The position numbers and the translations under genes are program-made. A DNA stretch of 64,000 nt from assembly GCF_900102525.1 (NCBI RefSeq), contig NZ_FNBZ01000009.1, positions 172,885 to 236,884 on the forward strand, written 5' to 3'. The notes under the pieces are model-generated. The model was given only the letters and a program-made list of their open reading frames with translations, was not told the origin of the DNA and searched no databases. This stretch comes from Allobosea robiniae. GTDB lineage: Bacteria > Pseudomonadota > Alphaproteobacteria > Rhizobiales > Beijerinckiaceae. Below are positions 41,491 through 49,707 of the stretch, piece after piece; positions within the stretch are counted from its first letter, which is position 1; each line of letters starts with the position of its first letter.

Positions 41491-42593
41491 CCCTCGCGGC
41501 ACCCTCCCCGACCATGGCTTCATCGCCCCTGACGACGCTGATCGCCGGCCGGCGCCGCACCGGCCTGCTCGCGGTTGCGGGTCTTGGCCTCGCCTGCCTG
41601 CTCCTGACCGTCGTCGCCATCGGCCAGGGGGCGATCTCGATCGCGCCAGGCCGCGTCGCCGAGATTTTGATGGCGCGGCTTTCCGGGGACACCACCTTGC
41701 TCGAGGGCCGCGATGTCCTCGTCGTCCTCAATATCCGCCTGCCGCGCGTGCTTCTCGGCCTGCTCGTCGGCGCCGGCCTCGCCGTCTCCGGCGCCCTGAT
41801 GCAGGGGCTGTTCCGCAACCCGCTTGCCGATCCCGGCCTCGTCGGCGTCTCCAGCGGTGCGGCACTGGCGGCAGCCACCACCATCGTGCTGGGCGACCGC
41901 TTGCTCGCCGGCACGATGATGAAGCTGCCCTTCGCCGCCCTGCCGGCCGGCGCCTTCTGCGGCGGCCTGATCTCGACGCTGGCGCTCTATCTCATCGCCA
42001 CCCGCGGCGGTCGCACCTCGGTCGCCACGATGCTGCTGGCCGGCGTCGCGCTCGGTGCGCTCGCGGGCGCGCTGACCGGCCTGCTCGCCTTCATGTCGGA
42101 CGACCGGCAATTGCGCGACCTGACCTTCTGGTCGCTCGGCAGCCTCGGCGGCGCGAGCTGGACGAAGCTGACGGTGGTCGCGCCGATCATCCTGCCGCTG
42201 CTTCTCCTGATGCCGCTGCTGGCGCGCGGCCTGAACGGGCTGATGCTCGGCGAGGCCGAGGCCTACCATCTCGGCATCCCCGTCCAGCGCATCAAGGCGC
42301 TGGCGATCCTGCTGGTCGCGCTCGCCGTCGGCGCCAGCGTCGCCACGGCCGGCCTGATCGGCTTTGTCGGCATCGTCGTGCCGCATCTGATCCGGCTCTG
42401 CGTCGGCCCGGACCATCGCCTGCTGCTGCCGCTCTCGGCCTTGGGCGGTGCGATGCTGCTGGTCGGCGCCGATATCGTCGCGCGCCTGATCGTCGTCCCC
42501 GCCGAACTGCCGATCGGCATCGTCACCGCCACGATCGGCGCGCCCTTCTTCCTCTGGCTGCTGCTCCGCCGCACGAGCCTGATCGATGTCTGA
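41487..42593 (+). CDS. hmuU: Haemin ABC transporter permease
   Basis: 368 residues from a GTG overlapping the hmuT stop; ATG 41514 is an alternative start. FecCD-type permease with about ten helices. Signatures are LPRVLLGLLVGAGLAVSGALMQGLFRNPLADPGLVGVSSGAAL and GEAEAYHLGIPVQRIKALAILLVALAVGASVATAGLIGFVGIVVPHLIRLCVGPDHRLLLPLSALGGA. The BtuCD-type coupling sequence is intact. It shares an 8-bp overlap with hmuV. Confidence 0.95.
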   Translation: MTLAAPSPTMASSPLTTLIAGRRRTGLLAVAGLGLACLLLTVVAIGQGAISIAPGRVAEILMARLSGDTTLLEGRDVLVVLNIRLPRVLLGLLVGAGLAVSGALMQGLFRNPLADPGLVGVSSGAALAAATTIVLGDRLLAGTMMKLPFAALPAGAFCGGLISTLALYLIATRGGRTSVATMLLAGVALGALAGALTGLLAFMSDDRQLRDLTFWSLGSLGGASWTKLTVVAPIILPLLLLMPLLARGLNGLMLGEAEAYHLGIPVQRIKALAILLVALAVGASVATAGLIGFVGIVVPHLIRLCVGPDHRLLLPLSALGGAMLLVGADIVARLIVVPAELPIGIVTATIGAPFFLWLLLRRTSLIDV

Positions 42594-43410
42594 CGCGAAC
42601 CCGATCCTCTCCGGCCATGGCGTCAGCTTCCTCGCCAGCGGGCGCAAGCTCGTCAGCGATGCCAGCCTCGAGCTCACCGGGGGCACAACGACCATCCTGA
42701 TCGGCCCCAACGGCGCCGGCAAATCGACCCTGCTCAAGCTGCTGACCGGCGAGCTCAAGCCGGCCGGCGGCGATATCCGCATCGCCGACGAACCGCTCGC
42801 GGCGGTGCCGGCCTGGCGTCTCGCCTGCCTGCGTTCCGTGATGGCCCAGCATGCCCGCCTCGCCTTCCCCTTCAGCGTCTACGAGGTCGCGAGCCTCGGC
42901 GTCGACGGCATCGGCCGGGCCCTGACCCGCCAGCGGCGCGAGGCGATCGTCGCCGAGAGCCTCACTGCCGCCGGCGTGATCGATCTCGCCGGGCGGCGTT
43001 ATCAGACGCTCTCCGGCGGCGAGCAGCAGCGCGTGCAGTTCGCCCGCGTGCTCTGCCAGCTCGAAGCCGGCCGCAGCGTCGCGCAGCGGCAGGTGCTGTT
43101 CCTCGACGAGCCGATCGCCAGCCTCGATCTTTGCCACCAGCTCGCTTTGCTCGACATGGCCCGCGCCATCGCAGCCCGCGGCGTTGCGGTCCTGATCGTG
43201 CTGCACGACCTCAATCTCGCCGTGACCTATGCCGACCATCTCGTCGTGATGGATCAGGGCCGGATCATCGCGCAGGGCCCGCCGGCTAGGACGCTGGACG
43301 ACGCGCTGCTGCGCCAGGTCTTCAAGGTCGACCTGACGCTGAGCCGCGCGCCCGCGCCCGGCCTGCCCTTCCTGCTGCCGCAGCAGCACCGGGCTCGGCC
43401 GGCGGCCTAA
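42586..43410 (+). CDS. hmuV: Haemin ABC transporter ATP-binding protein
   Basis: 274 residues. Walker A GPNGAGKSTLLKLLTGELKP, Q-loop MAQHARLAFPFSVYEVASLG, ABC signature LSGGEQQRVQFARVL and Walker B VLFLDEPIASLDLCHQ are complete, with the switch His in VLHDLNLAVTYADHLV. The AARAIL-like insertion QLEAGRSVAQRQ before Walker B is characteristic of HmuV. It drives haem import. Confidence 0.95.
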   Translation: MSDANPILSGHGVSFLASGRKLVSDASLELTGGTTTILIGPNGAGKSTLLKLLTGELKPAGGDIRIADEPLAAVPAWRLACLRSVMAQHARLAFPFSVYEVASLGVDGIGRALTRQRREAIVAESLTAAGVIDLAGRRYQTLSGGEQQRVQFARVLCQLEAGRSVAQRQVLFLDEPIASLDLCHQLALLDMARAIAARGVAVLIVLHDLNLAVTYADHLVVMDQGRIIAQGPPARTLDDALLRQVFKVDLTLSRAPAPGLPFLLPQQHRARPAA

Positions 43411-43415
43411 AGAGC

Positions 43416-43442
43416 TGATTCACCGGTGATTCATCCTGAATC
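43416..43442. repeat. GATTCA repeats upstream of the L,D-transpeptidase gene
   Basis: Two direct copies of TGATTCA occur, at 43416 and 43427, and a GATTCA-TCC-TGAATC palindrome spans about 43428-43442. The first pair also encloses the small palindrome TCACCGGTGA. The position about 80 bp ahead of the transpeptidase start suggests an operator; the regulator is unknown. Confidence 0.4.
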
Positions 43443-43520
43443 ATCGCTTCACTATATCGCTCAACCCGCGCTTCACGGCTGCGGCGGCACAACTCCCGCA
43501 GTTTCCAGGGAGTTCCAGAC

Positions 43521-44033
43521 ATGTTCCGGCATATCGCTGTCGCGACCCTTGCCCTGTCGGCCGCCATTGCGGCTGCGCTGCCTGCGCAGGCCCGCGAGGT
43601 CGTCGGAATGCGCGACGGGCGCTTCGACCCCGGCACCATCGTGATCCGCACCGGCGAGCGGAAGCTCTACTACGTCGTCTCGCCCGGCGAGGCGATCCGC
43701 TACACCATCGCCGTCGGCAAGGCCGGCAAGCAGTGGCGCGGCGTCAAATATGTCGAGGAACTGCAGGTCGATCCGGCCTGGGCGCCGCCGGCCGAGGTCA
43801 AGCGCGACAATCCCCGCCTGCCCGACGTCATTCCCGGCGGCTCGCCGCGCAACCCGATGGGCGCGCGCGTCATCGGCCTCGGTCCCGGCGGGCAATACGC
43901 GATCCACGGCACCAACATGCCGAACACCGTCGGCAAGGCCGCATCCTATGGCTGCTTCCGCATGCACAACCAGGACGTGATCGACCTTTACGCACGTGTC
44001 CAGATGGGAACGCCGGTCGTCGTCCTGCCCTGA
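43521..44033 (+). CDS. L,D-transpeptidase (YkuD/ErfK-type)
   Basis: 170 residues. The Sec signal peptide HIAVATLALSAAIAAALPAQAR precedes a YkuD domain containing YYVVSPGEAIRYTIAVGKAG and the catalytic block GTNMPNTVGKAASYGCFRMHNQDVIDLYARV. The His and the nucleophile in SYGCFRM (Cys with the following Arg) are the canonical YkuD residues. It probably crosslinks peptidoglycan or anchors lipoproteins in the periplasm. It follows the haem operon but has its own promoter region. Confidence 0.92.
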   Translation: MFRHIAVATLALSAAIAAALPAQAREVVGMRDGRFDPGTIVIRTGERKLYYVVSPGEAIRYTIAVGKAGKQWRGVKYVEELQVDPAWAPPAEVKRDNPRLPDVIPGGSPRNPMGARVIGLGPGGQYAIHGTNMPNTVGKAASYGCFRMHNQDVIDLYARVQMGTPVVVLP

Positions 44034-44037
44034 TCCT

Positions 44038-44985
44038 TCAGAGGGTGACCGGCGAAAGGATCGGCCGTCCCGCGAAGAACGCCTCCAGATTGCCGAGCAG
44101 CATCCGCAACTGCTCTTTCTTGGCATCCTGCGAACTCGCCGCGATATGCGGCGTCAGCACGACATTGTCGAGCGCACGGAGCCGCTCCGGCACATGCGGC
44201 TCCGCAGCGAAGACGTCGAGCGCCGCGCCGGCGATCCGCTTCTGTTCAAGCGCTGCGCAGAGCGCGTCCTCATCGATGACGAGGCCGCGCGCGATATTGA
44301 CGACATAACCCGCGGGCCCAAGCGCGTTCAGCACGGCATCGTCGATGGCGTTGCGGGTTTCGGCACTGGCCCGGACAGCGACTACGAGCACGTCGGCCCA
44401 TGCGGCAAGGCCGGGCAGGCTGTCATGGAAGCGGTAAGGCAGGTCCGGCTTGGGCGAGCGGCTGTGATAGCCCACCTCCATCTCGAAGGCTGCGGCGCGG
44501 CTCGCGATCCGGCTGCCGATGGCGCCGAGCCCATAAATGCCGATCTTGCGGCCGGCGAGGTCCGGCGTGTTGGCGACCGGATCGCGCCCCGGTTTGCCCC
44601 AGAGGCCGTCGCGCAGGAAGCGCTCCCCCTGCCCGATGCCGCGCATGGCGCAGAGCATCAGGCCCATCGCGAATTCGGCGACGCTGCGCGCATTGGCGTC
44701 GGCGGCATTGCAGAGCCTGATGCCGCGCGCCTTGGCCGCGGCGGCATCGACCCCCTCGACGCCGGAGCCATAGCAGGCGATCAGCTCGAGCTTCGGCAAG
44801 GCGTCCATCAGTTCGGCGCCGGTCCGGCGCCCGCCATAGGTCACCAGCACGCGCGCGTCCCTCGCCTCCGCCGGGATCGCGGCCGCGGCGTCGCCATCAA
44901 CCGGCCCGATCACGGTGTAGCTCTGCTTCAGGCGGGCGATCGCTTCGGCGGCGAGACGCGGCATCATCAGGATCGTCGGCTTCAT
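44038..44985 (-). CDS. D-isomer-specific 2-hydroxyacid dehydrogenase
   Basis: 315 residues from the third of three consecutive ATGs, which is the one correctly spaced from GGAG. The NAD-binding domain has GIYGLGAIGSRIASRAAAFEMEVGYHSRSP (GxGxxG), catalytic Arg in VNIARGLVIDEDAL, Glu in AALDVFAAEPHVP and His in LTPHIAASS. Substrates of the family include glyoxylate, hydroxypyruvate and 2-ketogluconate, and GHRB-like proteins are the closest in motif character. It is divergent from the DUF2853 gene. Confidence 0.88.
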   Translation of the reverse strand: MKPTILMMPRLAAEAIARLKQSYTVIGPVDGDAAAAIPAEARDARVLVTYGGRRTGAELMDALPKLELIACYGSGVEGVDAAAAKARGIRLCNAADANARSVAEFAMGLMLCAMRGIGQGERFLRDGLWGKPGRDPVANTPDLAGRKIGIYGLGAIGSRIASRAAAFEMEVGYHSRSPKPDLPYRFHDSLPGLAAWADVLVVAVRASAETRNAIDDAVLNALGPAGYVVNIARGLVIDEDALCAALEQKRIAGAALDVFAAEPHVPERLRALDNVVLTPHIAASSQDAKKEQLRMLLGNLEAFFAGRPILSPVTL

Positions 44986-45190
44986 CATCATGCTCCGGGG
45001 GATGCTGCATCGCAGCACCGGATCGGCGCCGGCTCAACCCATGCTGGCGTTGGCCCCGTCATCCGCGCCACGCAATCCCGGCCTTCGACCAAAGGCTGGC
45101 CCGGGCCGTTCCGAAATCTCGAAATCTCATCCTTTGCCCCCTCGCCCCCCGCAAAGAACCGCGTTAACCTCCGCCCGCGACACGTAACCA

Positions 45191-45208
45191 CCCGTACTCC
45201 CGTACGGG
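45191..45208. other. Short hairpin in the leader of the DUF2853 gene
   Basis: CCCGTAC-TCCC-GTACGGG, a perfect 7-bp stem with a 4-base loop, ends 18 bases before the ATG. It may affect translation or be a binding site. The remainder of the 240-bp gap from the hydroxyacid dehydrogenase shows no gene. Confidence 0.45.
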
Positions 45209-45226
45209 CCAGGAAGGGGCTACCAG

Positions 45227-45544
45227 ATGGACCATCTCGCCGACGTGAAGAAGTTTGCCAAGAAGGCGCTCAACGAAGCGGCCTTCGCCGGCATGTCGAA
45301 ATCCTATGCACTGGTGATGAGCAAACCCGATACCCGCTACGTCGCCTGCTCCGATCCGGCCGAACTCGATCGCGTCCGCGAAAACTTCCTGAAGAAGAAG
45401 CTCGGCCTGAAGTCCGGCGATCTCGACGGCTCCGTCAAGGCGATCTGCGAGCACATGAAGGCCGACAAGACCAAGTCCCGCCTGACCTTCTATTACCTGC
45501 TGGCCGAGCATCACGGAAAGCTCGACCTCTTCGTCAAGAAGTAA
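45227..45544 (+). CDS. DUF2853-type small protein
   Basis: 105 residues. The sequence MDHLADVKKFAKKALNEAAFAGMSKSYALVMSKPDTRYVACSDPAELDRVRENFLKKKLGL and the C-terminal KSRLTFYYLLAEHHGKLDLFVKK agree with the DUF2853 family, small helical cytosolic proteins of unknown role, Lys-rich. It follows GGAAGGGG and has its own leader. Recognised from motif character; exact family membership should be confirmed. Confidence 0.7.
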   Translation: MDHLADVKKFAKKALNEAAFAGMSKSYALVMSKPDTRYVACSDPAELDRVRENFLKKKLGLKSGDLDGSVKAICEHMKADKTKSRLTFYYLLAEHHGKLDLFVKK

Positions 45545-45551
45545 GACCTCG

Positions 45552-45617
45552 GCCCGGCCGCGCGCCGGGCGACCTTCCCGACATCGGAGAAGACGGGAGG
45601 CCGGCATCGAGCCGGCC
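45552..45617. terminator. Paired hairpins between DUF2853 gene and cfa
   Basis: Two perfect stems lie in the convergent gap: GCCCGGC-5-GCCGGGC (45552-45570) and GGCCGGC-ATCGA-GCCGGCC (45599-45617). Neither has a strong U-run, so they are weak or factor-assisted terminators. Confidence 0.5.
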
Positions 45618-45627
45618 GAAGTGCCGT

Positions 45628-46932
45628 TCAGGCGCGATAGAGGTCTGCGCGCGTCAGCGGCAGGCCGGACGGCCCCTTGCGCCGCTTCGAAACCAGCGTC
45701 TGGTTGACCAGCGCCCCGCCGCGCTCGAAGGCCAGCGAACAGCCGGCGAGATAGAGCAGCCACATCCGCGTCCGCTCCGGGCCGACCTCAGCCTCGGCCT
45801 TGTCCTTGTTGGCGTCGAGCCTTTCCCACCACAGCCGCGTCGTACGCTGGTAATGCTCGCGCCAGCCCTCGACGTCATGGACCTCGAAGCCGTGGCGCTC
45901 GAGATTGGCGATCGACATGCCCAGATGGTCGAGCTCGCCGCCGGGAAAGATGTAGCGCACCAGCGCGCGATACTCGGCCGGCATCTTGTTGAAGGCCTTC
46001 TCGGTCTTCTTGGCGCGGCGCGAGATGCAGTGATGCAGATAGAGCCCGCGCGGCCTGAGCAGCCGGTTCACCGCCTGGAAATAGGACGGATGGTTGCGGA
46101 TGCCGACATGCTCGAACATGCCGATCGAGGAGATCTTGTCGAACTCCCCCTCCATCTCGGTGAAATCCTTGAGGTGGAGCGTGACCTTGCCCTGAAGCCC
46201 GAGCCTCTCGACCTTCTCGCGCGCCAGCGCGAGCTGCTCCTCCGCCAGCGTCACGCCATGAGCCTCGACCCCGTAATAGCGGGCGGCGTGACAGACCAGC
46301 GCGCCCCAGCCGCAGCCGATATCGAGGAAGCGGTCGCCGGGCTGCAGGCGCAGCTTCCGGCAGATCATGTCGAGCTTGTCGCGCTGGGCGCGCTCGAGAT
46401 CGCCGTGATCCTCGCTGAAATAGGCGCAGGTGTAGACCATCTCCTCGTCGAGGAAGAGCCGGTAGAAATCGTTCGAGACGTCGTAATGGTAGGCGATGTT
46501 GGCCTTGTTGGTGGCCGGCGCGCCGTCCCGCGCGATCTCGTCGCCCTTGGGATGGCTGACAGCGGCCTCGGCCGTGCCCGGCGCGAAGATGAAGCGCCTG
46601 ATGACATCGAAGACCGCGCTCTTCGGGATGTTGCGCGCGAGTTTGCCGACCTTCCCTTCCGGCCGCGCCGCGGCGAGATCGAAGAGCGAGCCGTTCACGA
46701 TCGAGAGCCGGTCGGCGATATGCAGGTTGAGCAGGGTATCGAGCTTGGGCTTGCGGATCAGCGCGGCCAGAACGCCGGGGTCGGCGATAGCGATTGCGAG
46801 TCCGTCCGCCGGCCAGGAAGCTGGAACCATGCTCCCGTCCCAGAGCCGGAAACCGAGCTTCAGGCCGAGCTTGTCATGCGCCTCGGCAAGAAGGCGGCGC
46901 AGGGCCGCGAGGCGCTTGTCGTTGCTATCCAT
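45628..46932 (-). CDS. cfa: Cyclopropane-fatty-acyl-phospholipid synthase
   Basis: 434 residues from MDSNDKRLAALRRLL. The SAM-binding core is DRFLDIGCGWGALVCHAARYYGVEAHGVTLAEEQ, with further family marks NIAYHYDVSNDFYRLFLDEEMVYTCAYF, FDKISSIGMFEHVG, RNHPSYFQAVNRLL, and IFPGGELDHLGMSIANLERHGFEVHDVEGWREHYQRT. The enzyme adds a methylene group to unsaturated membrane lipids in stationary or stress conditions. It is monocistronic here, transcribed away from the SDHAF4-type gene by 84 bp on the same strand. Confidence 0.96.
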   Translation of the reverse strand: MDSNDKRLAALRRLLAEAHDKLGLKLGFRLWDGSMVPASWPADGLAIAIADPGVLAALIRKPKLDTLLNLHIADRLSIVNGSLFDLAAARPEGKVGKLARNIPKSAVFDVIRRFIFAPGTAEAAVSHPKGDEIARDGAPATNKANIAYHYDVSNDFYRLFLDEEMVYTCAYFSEDHGDLERAQRDKLDMICRKLRLQPGDRFLDIGCGWGALVCHAARYYGVEAHGVTLAEEQLALAREKVERLGLQGKVTLHLKDFTEMEGEFDKISSIGMFEHVGIRNHPSYFQAVNRLLRPRGLYLHHCISRRAKKTEKAFNKMPAEYRALVRYIFPGGELDHLGMSIANLERHGFEVHDVEGWREHYQRTTRLWWERLDANKDKAEAEVGPERTRMWLLYLAGCSLAFERGGALVNQTLVSKRRKGPSGLPLTRADLYRA

Positions 46933-47016
46933 GAGGCACATCCGCTGCTATCCGGCGCCTGTTTGGACGCAGAGCCGCGGATTGGCAATGTTTCGGGGCC
47001 ATAGCAGCCCCGTCCA

Positions 47017-47238
47017 TCAGAAATCGCTGGCGATGCCCTTCACTTCCCAGTCGTCGTAACGCACCGGCTCCAGCCCGCCGCGGCCGTTGACCTCGCGTTG
47101 CCTGGCGATCTCGGCAGCATGGGTATCGATTGCAGCGCGGCGCGCGGCCGCTTCCGCCAGAGCACGCTGCGCGGCGGGGGACAGTATCTTGGCTTCCGGC
47201 GCATCCGTCGGCCTGTCCTGATCGGTCTTATCGGGCAT
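47017..47238 (-). CDS. SDHAF4-type succinate dehydrogenase assembly factor (DUF1674)
   Basis: 73 residues from MPDKTDQDRPTD. The disordered N-terminus is followed by LSPAAQRALAEAAARRA and the diagnostic C-terminus NGRGGLEPVRYDDWEVKGIASDF, which corresponds to the RYGDWE...DF signature of DUF1674/SDHAF4. The mitochondrial counterpart binds flavinated Sdh1 and protects it during assembly. The sdhCDAB operon lies about 15 kb away, so the link is functional, not operonic. It is divergent from htpX. An upstream 21-codon extension is not supported by the family. Confidence 0.8.
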   Translation of the reverse strand: MPDKTDQDRPTDAPEAKILSPAAQRALAEAAARRAAIDTHAAEIARQREVNGRGGLEPVRYDDWEVKGIASDF

Positions 47239-47354
47239 TTCGGCGCGTTTCCTTGCAGGATTCTCTTGCAGGATCGGGATTGCCCTCACCACATAGGGCA
47301 CGATGCTCGCAGATGCGAGGGCCGACGCCAGATGGCGCCAGAGAAGGGATTTCG

Positions 47355-48284
47355 ATGAACTACGTGCGCACCGGTATGTTGATGGCGGGCCTGACGGCGC
47401 TTTTCGGCGCGGTTGGCTACCTGCTCGGCGGCGGCGGCGGCATGCTGATGGCGCTCGGCTTTGCCGTCGTGACCAATCTCTTCAGCTACTGGAATTCCGA
47501 CCGGCTGGCGCTGGCCGCCCACAATGCTCAGGAGGTCGATGCTGCGACCGCGCCCGAGCTCTACGGCATGGTTCGCGACCTCGCCGCCCGCGCGAACATG
47601 CCGATGCCGCGCGTCTACCTGATCCACGAAGACCAGCCCAACGCCTTCGCCACCGGCCGCAACCCGCAGAACGCCGCCGTCGCGGCGACCACCGGCATCC
47701 TGCGCACGCTGACCTATGAGGAGCTCGCCGGCGTGATGGCGCACGAGCTCGCGCATATCAAGAACCACGACACGCTGACCATGACGATCACCGCGACCTT
47801 CGCCGGCGCGATCTCCTCGCTCGTCACCTTCGGCATGTTCTTCGGCTCGCGCGACAACCGCCCGAACTTCATCGTCCAGATCCTGCTCTCGATCCTCGCG
47901 CCGATGGCCGCCGCCTTGATCCAGATGGCGATCTCGCGTTCGCGCGAATACGAGGCCGACAAGCTCGGCGGCCAGATCTGCGGCAATCCGGTCTGGCTCG
48001 CCGACGCACTCGCCAAGATCGCGGCCGGCGTTCAGCACATCCCCAGCGAGACAGCCGAGGCCAAGCCTGCTACGGCGCACATGTTCATCATCAATCCCTT
48101 GACCGGCGGCGGCATGGATAATCTGTTTTCGACACACCCCGACACCGGCAACCGCATTGCCGCCCTGATGGAGCAGGCGCGTGCGCTCGGCATCGGCCGC
48201 AGTGCTGGCGGAGCCGGCTTCACCGCCCAGGCCGACAGCAATCCCTGGGGCAATGCCCCGCGCCAGCCGGGCCCGTGGGGCTGA
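47355..48284 (+). CDS. htpX: Zinc metalloprotease HtpX
   Basis: 309 residues. Two N-terminal membrane helices (GMLMAGLTALFGAVGYLLGGGGGMLMALGFAVVTNLFSYW) precede the peptidase domain with HELAHIKNHDT (HExxH) and a downstream Glu in SREYEADKLGG as third zinc ligand; two more membrane helices lie between. HtpX degrades misfolded membrane proteins together with FtsH. One base separates its stop from rsmB, so the genes are likely co-transcribed, as in many related genomes. Confidence 0.95.
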   Translation: MNYVRTGMLMAGLTALFGAVGYLLGGGGGMLMALGFAVVTNLFSYWNSDRLALAAHNAQEVDAATAPELYGMVRDLAARANMPMPRVYLIHEDQPNAFATGRNPQNAAVAATTGILRTLTYEELAGVMAHELAHIKNHDTLTMTITATFAGAISSLVTFGMFFGSRDNRPNFIVQILLSILAPMAAALIQMAISRSREYEADKLGGQICGNPVWLADALAKIAAGVQHIPSETAEAKPATAHMFIINPLTGGGMDNLFSTHPDTGNRIAALMEQARALGIGRSAGGAGFTAQADSNPWGNAPRQPGPWG

Positions 48285-48285
48285 G

Positions 48286-49650
48286 ATGGCAGATCAATCC
48301 TCCTCGCGCCGCCCCGCTCGGCCGGAAACGCCGCCCAAGCTCGACGATGCCCCGGGCCTGCCGGCGCGCCGGCTTGCGGCCACGGTCATCGACGAGGTCC
48401 TGCGCGCCCGCACCGCCCTCGATGAGACCCTGGAGCGGATGTTGCCGGAATCTGGGCTCGATGCCGCCGATGCGAGCCTCGCCCGCGCCATCGCTGTCAC
48501 GGCCTTCCGCCGCCTCGGCACGATCCAGCACGCCATCGACGCACGCCTCGAGCGCGGCAGCCCGCGCAAATCCGGCCCGTTCGAGCCGATCCTGACAGCC
48601 GCCGCCGCCCAGATCCTGTTCCTCGACGTGCCCGACCACGCGGCGGTCGATCTCGCCATCCGCCACCTGCACGAGGACGCGCGCTCGGCCCGCTATGCCG
48701 CACTCGGCAATGCGGTGCTGCGCCGCCTCGCCCGCGAGCGCGATGCGGTCCTCGCCGAGGCCCAGGCGGAGGTCTTCGGCGATACGCCCGACTGGCTGGT
48801 CGAAAGCTGGTGCACAGCCTATGGCGAGGATACCGCCGCCGCGATGGCGCAGAGCCATCGCGAGGAGCCGCCGCTCGACCTCAGCGTCAAGGCCGATCCC
48901 GCCGGCTGGGCGGAGAAGCTCGACGGCATCGCCCTGCCGATCGGCTCGGTGCGCTTGCGCGAGCGCCAGGCCATCGCCGGCCTGCCGGGCTTCGATGAGG
49001 GTGCGTGGTGGGTGCAGGACGCCGCCGCCGCCCTGCCGGTCAAACTCCTCGCCCCAAAACCCGGCGAGCGCATCGCCGATCTCTGCGCGGCGCCCGGCGG
49101 CAAGACCGCCCAGATCGCCGCGGCCGGCGCGAGCGTCACCGCGCTCGATCGCTCGAGCCCGCGCCTGCGCCGGCTCAAGGCCAATCTGGCGCGGCTCGGC
49201 CTCTCCGCCGAAGTGGTCACGGCCGATGCCGTGACCTGGAAGGCCGATCCCTTCGACGCGGTCCTGCTCGATGCGCCCTGCAGCGCGACTGGCACGATCC
49301 GCCGCCATCCCGACGTCGCCTGGACGAAATTGCCCGAGGATCGCGACCGGCTGGCTGCCCTTCAGGCGCGCCTGTTCGATGCCGCCGCCGCGTTGACGAA
49401 GCCCGGCGGACGCCTCGTCTACTGCACCTGTTCGCTCGAACCGCAGGAAGGCGAAGAACAGACCGCGGCCTTTCTCGCCCGCAATCCCCAGTTTCGTCGC
49501 GAACCCGTCCGCCCGGAGGAAATCGGCGGTTTGGCTGATGCGATCGACTCGAATGGCGATATCCGGACCCTGCCGCACCAATTGCAGGGCGAAACCCCAC
49601 GCCTTTCGGGATGGGCGGGATTTTACGCAACCCGCCTGATCAGGCTATGA
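48286..49650 (+). CDS. rsmB: 16S rRNA (cytosine-C5) methyltransferase RsmB
   Basis: 454 residues from ATG 48286; an upstream in-frame region lies within htpX. The N-terminal NusB-like RNA-binding domain (about 20-170) is followed by a SAM methyltransferase domain with CAAPGGKTAQIAAAGASVTALDRSSPRLRRL (motif I), DAPCSATGTIRRHPDVAW and the two-cysteine catalytic motif YCTCSLEPQEGEEQ. It modifies C967 of 16S rRNA in the E. coli numbering. Confidence 0.95.
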   Translation: MADQSSSRRPARPETPPKLDDAPGLPARRLAATVIDEVLRARTALDETLERMLPESGLDAADASLARAIAVTAFRRLGTIQHAIDARLERGSPRKSGPFEPILTAAAAQILFLDVPDHAAVDLAIRHLHEDARSARYAALGNAVLRRLARERDAVLAEAQAEVFGDTPDWLVESWCTAYGEDTAAAMAQSHREEPPLDLSVKADPAGWAEKLDGIALPIGSVRLRERQAIAGLPGFDEGAWWVQDAAAALPVKLLAPKPGERIADLCAAPGGKTAQIAAAGASVTALDRSSPRLRRLKANLARLGLSAEVVTADAVTWKADPFDAVLLDAPCSATGTIRRHPDVAWTKLPEDRDRLAALQARLFDAAAALTKPGGRLVYCTCSLEPQEGEEQTAAFLARNPQFRREPVRPEEIGGLADAIDSNGDIRTLPHQLQGETPRLSGWAGFYATRLIRL

Positions 49651-49707
49651 CGGAGCCAGGATTCGCGCGGCGCACCGCCGCGCCCGGGCACGGAGTCGAC
49701 AGGGGAT

